From Cunninghamia lanceolata (taxonomy: Eukaryota > Streptophyta > Pinopsida > Cupressales > Cupressaceae), in the NCBI GenBank assembly GCA_027924645.1, contig BSBN01000860.1:9114001-9178000 (forward strand): 64,000 nucleotides of DNA, read 5' to 3'. A model generated the notes under the pieces. It was not told the DNA's origin. It saw only the letters and a program-made list of their open reading frames with translations, and did not search any database. The translations under genes were made by a program, and so were the position numbers. This document shows, piece after piece, positions 34,291 through 47,363 of this stretch. Each line of letters starts with the position of its first letter. Within the stretch, counting starts at the first letter, position 1.

Positions 34291-34659
34291 TGTTTTTCTC
34301 TTTTTTTGGTGTTTTCTTGTTTAGATGAATCTCTAAATGCAATTAATCTATATGTATGCAAACAAATTTTGATTCCTTTTTTAATCTTTGATGTACTAAT
34401 TACTATGAAATAAAATTTATATGAATACGATTATATGACTTTTCCTAATGCAATTTAATCTATTTTTTTGTGTTTTTGCAGTTTGATTTGATTGTAAACT
34501 AGCAAAATTGCAATAATTCTAAGCATAGTGAAATTGAATTTATTCTAAGAAAGTGACAAATTCTATCTATGAAAATAAAAATGAACAATGTTTTGCAAAA
34601 AATGTAAGTAAATCTACTTTAAGAAAGAAAAAAATCTACCTATCAAGAGAGACAAACAA

Positions 34660-35060
34660 TTTTTTACTTCCTCAAGAGCAATATTTGTGATCTAATTACT
34701 ACATAAGCATAAAAGAACTTGTATGAATAGGGTGCCAGTGTTGGGCTTTTGTCCGTAGGAATCCTATGGCAATTGTCTCCTCTACAACAATGGGGTCCTC
34801 CTCTTAGAAATAAGGATAAAAATAGGGACTTGAAGGAAATGAATTGACCTTTGAAGCTATTACAAAATAAAGGAAATAGATTGAGCTTTGAAGCTATTGC
34901 AGAAATGAAAAGACACACAAAGTCTTTCTTAGAGGATAAGAATGCTAATGGGGGCAACTTTGCATAAGCTTGAGCAATACAAGAATGCAATAATGAATTT
35001 TCCTCCACCAAATGAATAAAGGAGGGGGTATTTATAGGTCTAGAATCAACACCAAAGGTG
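34660..35060 (-). promoter_or_regulatory. LTR-like promoter region with TATA box
   Basis: On the minus strand CTATAAATACCCCC (TATA at 35029-35036) is followed by a probable R/U5 stretch. About 300 bp later comes AAGCCCAACACTGGCACC, which could be an LTR end plus PBS. It lies directly upstream of the coiled-coil fragment, so it may be that element's 5' LTR. No matching second LTR was found. Confidence 0.4.
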
Positions 35061-36540
35061 GTGGTGATTGGGTAGATAACTGGGATTGATTAGGGAGTAA
35101 TCTAGTTATGATTGGAAGAGAATAGAAGCTGGAGGGGAGATCATAAAAGATTGATTGGGAGTTGACAAAGTTTTGATTAGGAGTGAATAGAAGAATGATT
35201 GGGAGTTTAGAATTAGTTAAGGTAAGTCAAGGCTCAATTGTACATGGAGGAACTCTCAATCACAAGCCAAAAATAGAGATAAACTGGGCAGAATTGGAAG
35301 AAATCTTGCATGGCAAAAGATGATAGGGTCATCCCTTATAGGAAGTGGGTCATCCCTTTTAGTAGGATAGGTCACCCAAGTGCCCCACTCAAAATGGATC
35401 AAACAAGTAGCTAGAAGGTACCTAGGACTTTGGAAAGTCAATTTGAATGTTAGGCAGGAATGATTAAGGGGGGAAATATTGGGAGACATGTCACATAGAA
35501 AGAAAATGCTGAGAGGAGTATAATTCATGCCTTCATGGGTGTGATTTGGACTTCTATATCATCCTCAAACTGCCATGTTGGCCTGTGCACCTTTTTTGTA
35601 CTTACACATTTGCCCCCTCGGGTACGGTAGTCTACATGAAAGGTAGGTACCGTTCCTAAAATTGGCCTTTACCTTTATTGTTGTCTTGCATCTAGACATG
35701 AAATGACATGTATGTGCTTGATTTTATGATAAATTTGAAGTATTGGAAGGAAGATGAGGAACCATATTGTTGATATGTGAGTGTGATGTATACTTGAGTT
35801 GCATCACCTTGCTATGAAAACCTGCAATGATGAAGAAACACAAAATGAGGACAAAACATGCATTATAGAAACTAAACTAAGCAAATAAAACTACATAATT
35901 GCAAACTAAGCTAAGAAAGAGAGAAGGAAGAGGAAAATTAAGAGAAAGCAAGCAAACGATAATGAAATTGTGCAAGTAGATAGTCAACAGAGAACTGATA
36001 GTGAGGAGATCAACAACATAGATGCCAATCAACCTCTTATGGATCCCTAGGTATGAAAAATAAGAAAAACCCTCTCTTGAAACCCTAGATTTTTCTTTTG
36101 TTATTTTTTCTGAAATTTTTTATTATTTTCATGTCTTCTTGTCACATTTATCTAGGTTCTAGGTGTTTGTCATTTTTTGTGTCTCAGTTTATTTGTTTTT
36201 GCCTATTCCTCTTATTTTTTGGGCCTAATGGAGCATACAAGGGCATGCCATAGGGTTGTCCCTTTTTCTAGGTAGGTTTCTTGGGCAACCCTTCCACTTT
36301 AGCTTGGGTCACCTAGGGTATCTATTAGGTGTAAGGGGTGACCCTGTTAGAAGGTTTGTTGGCAAGAAAAAAAAGAAACATTAATGATTTTAATGTTCAT
36401 TTTCTTTGATTTTGATACTAACTTCTCTGTTTATTACAAAATTTTAAGAATGTATTCAATTTTTAGGGTTTTACATAAGTTTTACAACCTTTTTATGATT
36501 TATGCTTATTTTGCTTTTATGATTTTTTTGAGTTTTCAAT
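35061..36540. other. Unassigned spacer
   Basis: Contains variants of GGGTCATCCC / GGTCACCC motifs near 35330-35380 and 36300-36350, and no recognisable coding. Possibly the rest of the LTR above. Confidence 0.4.
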
Positions 36541-38260
36541 AATCTAACTTGGCACTTTTTTCCTTGACAAGACACCTACATTCGATGGAATGCCACCCAT
36601 GAGCAGGCTTGGTATATGAAGGCCCTTGAGGGATTATCAACTATTGATCATTCTATTTTGTAGAGGACAAAGATAGATAGAGTGGTATAGATTCTAATTG
36701 TTCACCCATCATCCCACATATGTTGTGATATCCTAACTTAAATTAGGATGCTGATTAGAATACATTCTGATTTCCTTCTGTTTCTAGAGAGTGGACCATT
36801 TCTCTTTATGATTTTTATCCCATTCTAGGAGTTCCTATCAAAGGACAGAAGCTTGCACTTCTTGAGAGTGTTTGAGAGAGATTGGCCCAGGTTGCCATCA
36901 TGGGAGAGACTCGTCCTAGAGATAGTCATGGGATTCATCTTACTTCAGTTCTAAGAGTTGTTATTTCATCCATATTGAAGGTTTTTATTGACCTAATTTC
37001 CTCTCTTATTGAGAGATGAAGGCTCCTATGCTTAGGTGGTGTTGGGCACTAATTATTCAACAACTTGAGTGAGGGGTAGTCTTTGTTTAGGCTATTGGCA
37101 TTCTTTATATGGTTTACCAGGACTTATATCAAATCACATGATGGTGGACACTTTCATTCAACCACCCTTCACTTGTTATGACCTAGATCCTTGAGCATAT
37201 TATACCATTTTAGAGAAAGGTGTTCCTTCCAGATCCTAGGTTACTGAGAGCTATGCGATGGGGACAACTTGGTCATTTTGATGCTTCCACACGAGCTATG
37301 GCTAGGCTTATAGATGAAAATTTCATTTAGGACCCCTATACAAATATGGAGGGGTTGTGGCCAGATGATAACACTATTCAATCTTATTGTTGGGAGGTGA
37401 GCCATTTGATAGATAGAAATGGTTTAGTTGAGACTCACCACATTACATGAGTACTTCAACAACTAGGAGATGACTTTCTAGAGGATTTAGCCTTGGTGCT
37501 CCCTTGTTATAGATCAGTGTAGGATATGGTTGATGTGTAGTGTAGGGCTCTCTTATGGGTTTTATTAGTTCCTAGAGTTTCAATTACGAGACCATTTCAA
37601 GAGCTAGGTCCTAGATGAGGGAGACATCTCTGATCTTAGAGATTTATTATTGTTGAGGAGAATGAGACCAATAACTCCTTAAATGATTATTATGATACTG
37701 AGGAGGAGCATGGTGAGGTAGCATCAAGAGGAGGGGAGGAGGAGATTCTTGAGGATGAGGAGGTAGCGCCAATGGAGGCCCCACCTAGACATGGACAAGC
37801 TCCTTTTTTGGAGTTGGAAAAAGGAGGAAATGAGACTTGGTGATCCCTCATGGTAGTTAGTATATCCTCATGAGTACTACACTAACCTACTCCTTTCTTT
37901 CTCACATTTTCTTCTTTGAAAATAGTTTGGCTCTAACTCTTGAACTAGTGCTCTCTTCTCTTCATGCTTTTTCACAAGCATTGCTAATGGATGGAGGGAT
38001 CTTTTTTGAAATGCTTTATTAGATGTGTTGATCCCTTTCATAGGATGATATAGAGAGGTTCTATTAGTTGATGCTCGGGTTCCCTCTTTGGCCAATCAAC
38101 ACATATATATTATAGCTCCTACTTATGATGTTGGCCAGGAAGTTGCTTCCCAAAGGGCTAGGATTATTGTGCTAGAGGTTGAGAATGCCTTCATTTGGGA
38201 GATGACTAGCCAAGGGATCCACAGATGGAATTCTACTCTTTTATAGACTTAGACAATAGG
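36541..38260 (+). pseudogene. Decayed coding region of unknown family with acidic tail
   Basis: The plus strand reads, across stops and frame changes, REWTISLYDFYPILGVPIKG (about 36788), RLLRAMRWGQLGHFDASTRA (about 37240), WEVSHLIDRNGLVETHHIT and LGDDFLEDLALVLPCYRSV (37390-37520). It then gives a very acidic stretch with NDYYDTEEEHGEV and EEEILEDEEVAPMEAPP (37680-37790). The first block is faintly like the plant mobile domain family, but this is not secure. Probably a transposon-borne ORF. Confidence 0.35.
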
Positions 38261-39306
38261 ACCATCACATTCATGAGTTCACAGTCAAGTTCATTCTCAT
38301 ACTTATAGGACTCATAGAGTTTTAAATGCATTGGGTAGTTGGCAGAGACCATGAAGTAGGAGTCTAAATGGTTCCATAGGTTAGAGTCATCCTTGAGGTC
38401 CTAGAGAGACCTACTTTTATTCAGTTTATTGACATGCCCCTTGCATAGGGAGATTCTCACATGCGAGTGCACTATTTTGGCTTTTGAACTCTGTTGGTGG
38501 AGTGACATGTACTTAAACAATGATATGAACTTATTTCTATGAACCTAATTAGTTGAGTTCTATATATGGTTGTAGTTGATATATTGCACTTTATTTAATC
38601 TCTTGTGCATGTGGATGGTTTATTTATTGTATATGCTCTATGATTCACATATGGATGATGGTACTATGATGATGATGATATTTGTTTATCTTTTTCTGAT
38701 ATGAATGAGATGCAATGTGGATATGTATGGATGCAAAACATATTTGAAATGCAAAGTACTAAGTTCTAAATTCCATGAATGCCATAATGACATGTTTTAT
38801 TATTTTGTATGTATGCAAATGGGACAAATAATGTGATTGTTCTTACGTAGGATTTTTGACCTAGGGGATTGCGGGTTGACCTAGTATGGATGACCTAGTA
38901 AACTATTTGAGATAGGATAAGGGAATCAAATGGGAGTGGGAAGGAGATGAAACAATTTCTAAACTTAGCTTTGCAAAAGGCTAAACACTAATCCTTATCT
39001 ATAAAAAACACTTTGACTAGCTTTCAACTTAGAAAAGCAACAAATTTTATTAGCACCTAGTGTCACATGAAACTGGACCCTCATTGAACCTAGTTCAATT
39101 ATTACAGTAACACAATGGAAATGAAATCAAGGTGTGGGACCTTGTTGTTTGAGGTCAAACCTCTAGAGAAGGTTGGTTCCTCTCTCAGCCTAAAGCTCAG
39201 ATAACTAACTACAACTAACCCTATTCTAATAATTACCAAGGAAAAGGGAGAAGGAGAATGACATAAAATAAAATGGTGATGCACCAAATAGGATATGGAT
39301 TCTATG
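38261..39306. other. Unassigned spacer
   Basis: No coding block, TIR or RNA gene seen. Mixed AT-rich sequence. Confidence 0.4.
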
Positions 39307-39977
39307 TGTTGAGATTAGGTGTGTCATACACCTTGAAAGTCCTAATATTTCAAATATTTATTTATTTGTATTTATTATGCATGAACATATTTTGGGCATC
39401 CCACTTGGAGTGGCACTATGTGTCACTTGTAGTTTGTATTTTGGCAATTTTTTTATCACTTAGTGTCATGGAAGTTGCTAAATGCAACTATGACAACTTT
39501 TAATGTGTAAGAGTTTCTAAAGTGGAAAGAGCTCGGAAAAGGAAACTACCATTAGAAACTTAACAAGCATGATTTTAGGATCCAAAAATGGAGTGCCATA
39601 TTTGGAGAGTCAGTTATGATTTGAGTGGCTTTCTATATTATGGTGGATTTGATTCTCCATGACTAGGCATTATAACTCATGGTTTTGAGTTTCCATTTTG
39701 GCGGTTTCTTGTATTGGAACTCCTATAAATTGAATGCTTGAAGAGTCATTTGTGAGGAGAGGATTTTTATGCAGGACCTGTTAGTTTTCCTCTAGAGAAG
39801 CAAGATGTAAATCTCCATGTTAAGGCTTTGAGCTTGCAACTATATTGTATCATTGTTGTTGCAGATTAATACATTGGTTTGATTCTTTGGAGTGTGGGGT
39901 TTTTTACCCAAAGGGTTTTCCCCAAGTATATTGGTGTTTCTTCTCTTCTGTCTATTTTATTCTTCTTTCATGTTCTT
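39307..39977 (+). repeat. Copia-type LTR fragment, split by the chromovirus
   Basis: Starts TGTTGAGATTAGG and is laid out like the Copia LTR at 56769 (TGTTAGGATTAAGG). Near its right side it has GTTTTTTACCCAAAGGGTTTT, parallel to GTTTTTTACCTGAAAGGGTT in the other LTR. It is interrupted at 39977/52281 by the chromovirus and resumes at about 52286-52322. Either a solo LTR or one end of a lost element. Confidence 0.55.
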
Positions 39978-41161
39978 TGTCATGCCCACATTTTTCATGC
40001 GGTTACGACACACAACACATGTGTCATGTCCACATTTGTCATGTTGTCATGACATGAAATATCAAAAAATTTCCACGCATCCCTAGAAACCCCCTCATAT
40101 GTGTCTACGTGCTCAGTGGCAATATGCATAAGGCGTAAACATGTCAATCAAATTTAGGGTAATGCGATCACATGCGCAATCCCCTGTGTGATGATAGCCG
40201 ACTAAGGGGGTTGATGCGACACAAGGAGTGTCACCACTAGGGTTAGGATCGATTGATCGAAACCCTAAGTTTTCCTAGTGAGTGACAGGATTTTGATACG
40301 GGTTGAAATCAAAACCCTAATTCTAGACCATAAAAGAATTAAATAACTACTTAATTAAAACATCAAGTTTGCGGAACACTATACTATTACTCATCGTAGG
40401 GATTAAATTGTCTAAGAAAATTAACCCTAATCTCTCAGAAAAATCTGGCAGCATAATGCCTCTAGAGCGTGTATATGAATTATTCTAATAATAAAATTCT
40501 AACCAAAGGTTCCCTAAACTCACTAAAATTGATTAATTTAAAGAAAATTACGCTAGAGATGTTAATTTGTCATACTAAGATTCTCAAGTTGATTAACTAG
40601 GTTAAATAAATCTAATAACCTCCTTCAATTAAATCCTCACATACGATTAAATAAATTAAATTGATTATAAAAAAATAAAGTTGCATTAAATAAATTCAAG
40701 GATAACATATAAGAAAATTGAAACCCCAAATATAAATAAATTAATTCAATATTTTCCCACTAGCTCAATTAATTAAACTCTAAATAATCTAACACAATTA
40801 ATTAATAGAGTTAATAAAATTACTAAAAAGAAAATCCACTCTTAAATAAATTTTACCGTTTTACCCAAGAATTCAAAGGCATCACAATTTAAAATAAAAA
40901 AATAATAAAAACAATAAACAATATCCCAAGACAAAAAGGGAGGGAAAAAGAAATAAAATCTAATTTAAAATACCTCTTGCCCTAAAATTGTCCTATTAAA
41001 TTATTACTTTCTTTATGGAAGATTACAAACCCTAACCCTACTTGCCTTTCTCTATTATTTTCTTTCTCACAAATTGTTTCTCATTTTCTCTCTTCTTTGG
41101 TTTGCAGGTCAATGCCAAGGTAGCTATGGAGGCCTGCCACGGAGGTATATACAATGCATAT

Positions 41162-41296
41162 AGACTTATCCCTTTTTTAAAAGCCCTATTCTTTTAGCAT
41201 ATATATATATATATATATAAAGCCCTATTCTTTTAGCATATATATATATATATATATATGCTAAAAGAATAGGGCTTTTAAAAAAGGGATAAGTCT
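41162..41296. repeat. 135-bp palindrome present in only one LTR of the chromovirus
   Basis: The left arm 41162-41200 and right arm 41258-41296 are perfect 39-bp reverse complements around (TA)n. An extra direct copy of AAGCCCTATTCTTTTAGCAT lies at about 41220-41239. The other LTR (about 50525-50580) has a degenerate single arm and no inverted copy. Confidence 0.92.
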
Positions 41297-43267
41297 GCTA
41301 GTTAAAAGCAAACAGAGATATACATTTTTATTTTTGTTACGAACTAGATGGACATACACTGAATATATATATATATATTTCATTATTAATAATATAAGTT
41401 GTAGGGCAACAAGGGCTGAATGACCTGTTAAAAAGGATGGACAACGGCTTTAGCAGAGTGCCGCCAAATGCAATTGGCACAGTCAAAGGTCTGCAAGAAA
41501 TGTGGGGAGTGGGGGGTTTGTTTCCCCCCACAGAGCCACACACAAAGTTTACTAATAGTCCAAAGAAAAAGGGGATGGTGGTGGGGGTTCGAACCCCCCC
41601 ACCATCGCCCCATTGTCGAAGCTTCCCAGCGGCCAGGAAATATCCACCACTCAGTAAAAAAAAAACCTTTATTTATATATATATATTAACACAGTCACAG
41701 TATGATATTTCCCAGCAAATGATTTAATGCTATCACACACACACACATATACAAATTGTTTTCAATGAAAATATACACAGTAAATCTGCCATCTAGTTTT
41801 CTAGCATATACATAATACCTAATATGGTATATGTATATATGTTCAATGCAAAATTTATATAAAAAAAAGACATATATAATGATTTTTCAGCTAGCTGAAT
41901 GAACTATTTAATGTAAAATTATATATATATATATATACTCCTCACCTAAACAAATAGATCATTTTTTTTTTCTTTTTGTAAGATATAGAGATGACAGATA
42001 AATAAATGAATTACAAAAGTATATAGATTTTCCATGGCATAATTTTTTTTGTTTTCACAAAATAAATCAGCAACAACTATACATTTTTTTTTTGCTACAT
42101 TCAATAGAAAACAACAAAACATAAATTCCATTTTCATAAAAAAACACATGCAAAGAGAACAAGGAATAAATATATTTTGACAACACTACATCAAGGAGAA
42201 TATTACATTTCTTGTAATTTCTAAAATAGAGTAACATACAATATATTCATTTAGACTATACAAATGAAAAGATTTTTTTTCTCTTTCTTTTGATACAAAA
42301 TTATACAAAAGCCAAACATGGCCAAGGCTCTCAATAGCCAAAAAAAACAAAGAACATAACTTTTAAACACATCCTCCAAGATCCCAAGTCAACAATAACA
42401 CCTGCAAGATACATAACAAAGGAGGGAAACCAAGCTATGAAATACTGCTCTCCTCCCTACCATAGACTCACTAATGAGTCACCCCTGAGCTTGGAGGTCA
42501 TCCACACACAAGGATTATTCACTCCACAACACAACAAAACACAAAACCAATAAAACATGAAGAACACCCATGGTTTACACAACACAAAACTCATAAAAAT
42601 GAGTTTGAAGGCGTAGGGGAGTGGACATCACTCAACTCAAGAGGCCACTCCAAAATCTCAAATAGCTCATCACAAACAAGGCCTCAAGCCCAAATATTTA
42701 TACTAAGAACTCATATATACCTCCATGGCACTCATGCCATACAAAAAATTCATACTCATAATCTTGCTCTCAAGGCCAAAATACCCAAACTAGGAGGTGA
42801 CCTCGAGGAGGTTCCCTCCTCCCCCACCCCACACATGTTGAGCATTTTCTCCAAATGGAGAGGCTCTTATAACACCCTCAAAACCCCACAACAACAAAAC
42901 ACAAAACACACACTATGCAACACACAAGTAAAGTAAAATACATAAGGAAAGACATCAAGCCTTGAATCCTACCTTAAATAGCCCAACAAAGAAGATAGTT
43001 GAAGTAGAGCCTTTCCAACTCCACCTCCAAGTCCTTCCTCCAAAAGTGCCTCCAAAAACTCTCTAAATTTATCCCTCAATTCAAATAAAATAGAAAATGT
43101 AATGAAAACAACAACCCTCTCCCTTTCTTCATGAGCCTTGAGGAATGAGAAGGTGACACATTTCACCTTCTCCTTCCTCCTCACATCCACTTGCAAGCGT
43201 CATGGAATGTGGGGGTGACACATGTCACCTTTCCATTCCATGAAGTCTTACCCCCTCCACTTGTGCT

Positions 43268-43287
43268 CTCTCACACATGTGTGAGAG
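43268..43287. repeat. Perfect 20-bp palindrome in the chromovirus 3' LTR
   Basis: CTCTCACACATGTGTGAGAG is its own reverse complement. It lies inside the 1.36 kb segment absent from the 5' LTR. Confidence 0.85.
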
Positions 43288-44343
43288 TAAGGTGGACCCC
43301 AAAAAAGATGACGGTACAACAATTGTCCCAACCCTATCCTCCCATGAAAGCCCACAAAATCCCAAGGTACTCTCACCAATGTGAGAGAGCCTTGGAATTG
43401 GGTCCTCCACAATTAGGGGTCTTGAAGACTCCTTAAGCCTTCAATGCAAGGTACCCCAATGCTTGGAATGGGGTGTGGATAAGGTTGAGTATTTGACCCA
43501 ACCTTCCACTCCTCCCCAAACTTTCATTTTCGTCACTTTACTTCATGGTGAAGTTTAAGTGACCAAATATGAGTTATCCTAAGGTTAGACAAGCTCAAAT
43601 GGTCCCTAGACCCTAGGGGTACAACCCAGGGTCACTTTTAACCCATTTTGAGCACCTTAGGGTGTAGAAAATCACAAGAAAAGGGGTCACAAAAATTAAA
43701 ATAAAAATAAAGTCAAATAAACATTACACCTTCACAACACTATAATAAAATCAACTAAAAATAGGTAGACCTAGCCCAAAAGACACCATACACAAACATT
43801 ACGAAAATTTGTCATGCATTTACACAGTTGATCTTGGTTCCTCTTGGAACTAGATCGGCCCAACACGAGATCCACAAAATGTGTGGGATGATCTCCAATT
43901 ATCTGTGGCTTGGGAAAAACACTTGCACACTTAAACAAAAGATTAATCCAATCATGTATATCATAGCCGAAGTAAGGAAAAACATACACTCACACCATTG
44001 CATAATCATATAAAACATCATAAAAATCACATCATAATTAGATTCTTAATTTGCATTTCTATAATCTATCTCAAGATAAACATCGCATAACAAATCCATA
44101 ACATAATCTCATAACTAGTATCTCAAACAATATCATAATGCATATCACATGTCAAATCCTCATCAGTAAATCAAAATCAAGATCTAGTCTCATCACAACA
44201 TACTAAATATAACTAACCAAAATAAAAGCATATAGTCTAGTAAATCTGCATATCGAGATCAACAGTCCCCAAAAGTCTAAAATGTGTCACCAACAGTAAT
44301 ATGAAATGAACAAAAATAAGGGAGTGAAATAGTAGGCCTCACA

Positions 44344-44357
44344 TCCTCCCCCCTAAG
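44344..44357 (-). other. Polypurine tract of the chromovirus
   Basis: Minus strand CTTAGGGGGGAGGA directly abutting the 3' LTR start TGTGAGGCC. Confidence 0.85.
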
Positions 44358-44370
44358 ATTAAACTTCCTC

Positions 44371-44772
44371 CTAGAAGTCATCAAAGAGGTGAGAATAAAG
44401 TGTCATCAATCTAGCTGCATCCTCCCATGTCACTGTGACCTCATCGTACCTATCCCACTGAACCCTAACTTGGTCCAGCTCTCGACCTCGAAGTCCCAGC
44501 GTCTGACGAGCCAATATGTGAATTGGCTCCAAAGCCAGTTGTCCTTCTGCCTCTACCTGTAGAGCACTCCAATCCAATACACAAGATAAATCAGATATGT
44601 AACGCCGTAAAATAGATACATGAAAAACATCGTGGATGCGCGATTGACTAGGTGGCAAGGCTAGACAGTAGGCTACAGGTCCTATCTGCTCCAAGATCTC
44701 AAAAGGCCCAACAAAACGTGGTGCGAGCTTAGAGCCCTTTCCATAACGGATTAGACTCTTGTGTGGCCGCAC
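44371..44772 (-). pseudogene. Integrase C-terminus and chromodomain-like tail
   Basis: [20 protein letters not shown], then [16 protein letters not shown], is the usual GPY/F module. The tail reads [20 protein letters not shown] and then LYSHLF, matching the end of chromodomains of this branch (VxW...TWE...YPxLF). The open frame is intact from 44772 to the stop at 44371. In relatives the chromodomain steers integration. Confidence 0.8.
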
Positions 44773-44948
44773 TCTCAGGAATACTCTGTCCCTGACTGAG
44801 AAGCTCTAATCTAATCTCTTAGCATCGGCACACTTCTTCTGTCGATCATGTGCCTCATGAAGTCTCTATCTAATCAAGGTCACCTGTTGCTCCATATCCT
44901 GCACCAACTCTAGCCCAATAGAAACCCTGTCCTCTATACAATCCCAAC

Positions 44949-45680
44949 TCAACGGTGTCCTGTAAGGTCTGTCGTACAAGGCCTGAAAAGGAGGCATACC
45001 CACGAGCTGTGATGCCCATTGTTATAGACAAACTCAACTAGATATAGATACTCCTCCCATCGAGATTGGTGATCCATAACATACATACAGAGCGTATCCT
45101 CTAGAACATGATTCACCCTCTCCATCTGACCATCTATCTCAGGGTGATAAGCTGAATTGAAATTGAGTTGTGTGCTCAATGCTTGCTATAATGCCCTCTA
45201 AAAGGTTGATGTGAACACCGAGTCTCTGTCAGAAATGATGCGGTGAGGTACTCCATGTAGTCTAACAATCTCATCCAAGAATACTCTCACCACTGATGGT
45301 GCATTGTACGTCGTGCGAACAGGTGAGAAATGCGCCACCTTGGTCAACTTGTCAACTGTCACCATGATGACATCATGGCGATGAGATGACATAGGAAGAC
45401 CAACAATGAAATCCATGGAAATGGTGTCCCATTTCCACTTAAGTATCTCGTGAGGGTATAAAAGACCTGCTAGATGTTAATGCTCGGCCTTGACCCTCTG
45501 GCACTCAAGGCATCAAGCAACATACTCTGCAATATCTCATCTCATACCTGCGCAATGGTACAACTGTCGCAAGTCAGCATGCATCTTCTTTACCCCCGGG
45601 TGTGCTGCATAAGGTGCTCTGTGAGCCTCTAAAAGAACTACTGCACGCAGGTCACCTGCATGGGGTACATAGATGCACTA
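44949..45680 (-). pseudogene. Chromovirus integrase remnant
   Basis: The HHCC zinc region reads EAHRAPYAAHPGVKKMHADL and then CLECQRVKAEH. The core has the first Asp in SMDFIVGLP, the second in HRIISDRDSVFTS, and the catalytic Glu in YHPEIDGQMERVNHVLED. A stop in the zinc region (about 45535) and one between 45180 and 45198 disrupt it. Integrase inserts the DNA copy into the chromosome. Confidence 0.85.
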
Positions 45681-46200
45681 TCGATGTTTAAGTAGTCCAT
45701 CTACCTCAAGGGAATATCTTGCAAACTTGCCCACAAGGGCCCTGTGTGACTGGATCTCTTGCTGCACCTCAAAAAACCACTCATCCTTAGGTAGATGTTG
45801 TATGATGTGCCCTCTCAAGTCCACATTCAAGGTTAAGGTCAGGATCTCATGGCACCTCTGACTTAATGCGTCAGCAACCACATTCTCCTTCCCTTTGATG
45901 TAGTGGACATCAAAGTCATACTCTCAAAGAAATTCCATCCAACGCCGCTAGTGGGTGTTCATATTCGGTTGCATGAATATGTACTATAAGCTGTGATGGT
46001 CTGAATGAATCTCAAAGCGACGACCCAGTAGAAAGTGTCTCCAACAAACAAGAGCATGCACCACTGCTGCGAGCTCTAAATCTTGAGTAAGGTAGTTCAG
46101 CTCATGGGTCTTGAGCTTTCACAACTCATATGCGATCGCTCTACCACCCTGCATAAGTATGGCTCCCAAACCCTCAAGTGATGCATAAGTACAAACCACA
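45680..46200 (-). pseudogene. Chromovirus RNase H remnant
   Basis: The minus strand reads LGAILMQGGRAIAYEL, then LELAAVVHALVCWRHFLLGR, then FEIHSDHHSL (one catalytic Asp visible), and closes with DVHYIKGKENVVADALSQR. Several stops interrupt it. Confidence 0.78.
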
Positions 46201-47269
46201 AAATCCTCTACTAGATCATGAACCACTAAGATGGGAGTGCTGGTAAGATGCTCCATGAGGACCCGAAAGGCCCTCTGCACTCCTCAGTCCAAGTGAAGCT
46301 CTTCCCTTTCCATTGAAGGGAAATGATGGGGTGTGCTATCTTGAAGAAGCCCTCTACAAATCTGTGGTAGTACCTAGCTAATCCCATGAAACTCCTGACC
46401 TCTGTCACACTAGTGGGTACATGCTAATCCCTGATAACCCTAATCTTTGATAGATCTACGAAGATACCATCGCTAGACAAGATGTGCCCCAAATACTACA
46501 CCTCAGATCTGAAAAAGGCACACTTCACCAAGTTGCCATAAAGTTGCTGCTCTCTCAAGCACTGCAAAACCTGACGTAAGTGTTCCTCATGCTCCTCCTC
46601 GGTCCGTGAGTAGATCAAAATATCATCAAGGAAAGTGATCACAAACCGATCTAAGTATGGAACACCCTGTTCATGAGACTCATGAACACTGCAAGGGCGT
46701 TCGTCAAGCTGAAAGGTACCATAGTGAACTCATAGTGGCCATAATGAGTCCGGAAGGTGGTCTTATGGATGTCCACCTCTGTAATGCACAACTGGTGATA
46801 ACCAAACTTCAGGTCTATCTTAGAGAACACTCTGGCTCCCTACATCTGGTTGAAAAGATCATCAATCCTAGGCAGAGGATAATGGTTCTTCACTGTCACC
46901 TTATTAAGATGCCTATAATCTATGCACAGATGAAGAGATCCATCCTTCTTCTTCATGAAGATGACCGGTGCACCCCATGGTGAAACGCTAGGTTCAGATG
47001 TTCCCCTTCTCAAGCAACTCCTCTAACTGTAACTTGAGTTTTGTGAGATCATGAGTGGTCATCCTATAGGGTGCATGAGACATTGACTTGGTACCCAGCA
47101 CTAGATCAATGTGGAAGTCTACCTCTCTACGAGGTGGCATACCTAGTAACTTTGGTGGAAAGACATCAACAAACTCCCTCAAGATAGGATGGTCATCTAA
47201 TGACGCCTCTGGCTCATCCTCTGATCTATCGCTAACAGTGATGGCAAACAACTGACATCCCTTCCACAT
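46200..47269 (-). pseudogene. Chromovirus reverse transcriptase remnant
   Basis: Starts with DHPILREFVDVFPPKLLGMP and FHIDLVLGTKSMSHAPYRMT. The catalytic box [14 protein letters not shown] is readable at about 46610-46655, so both Asp residues remain. The thumb is followed by TEVRSFMGLARYYHRFVEGF (46226-46408). The middle (46690-46990) is broken by several stops and shifts. Confidence 0.85.
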
Positions 47270-47363
47270 GTAGCACTTAAGCTACTGAGAAGATATCATA
47301 CGAAATACCGTGGGCTTCTGAATACCCACTACCTCGACTGTCGTGCCATGATCATCTAAATAG

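Larger units (their letters stand above)
39978..44343 (-). repeat. 3' LTR of the chromovirus (4366 bp)
   Basis: The longer and probably more ancestral-length LTR. Contains the 135-bp palindrome (41162-41296), GGTTCGAACC at 41586-41595, and a perfect 20-bp palindrome at 43268-43287. Confidence 0.92.

Noticed and set aside
41586..41595. tRNA gene
   Set aside because: Only a B-box-like hairpin is present; no cloverleaf can be drawn around it.
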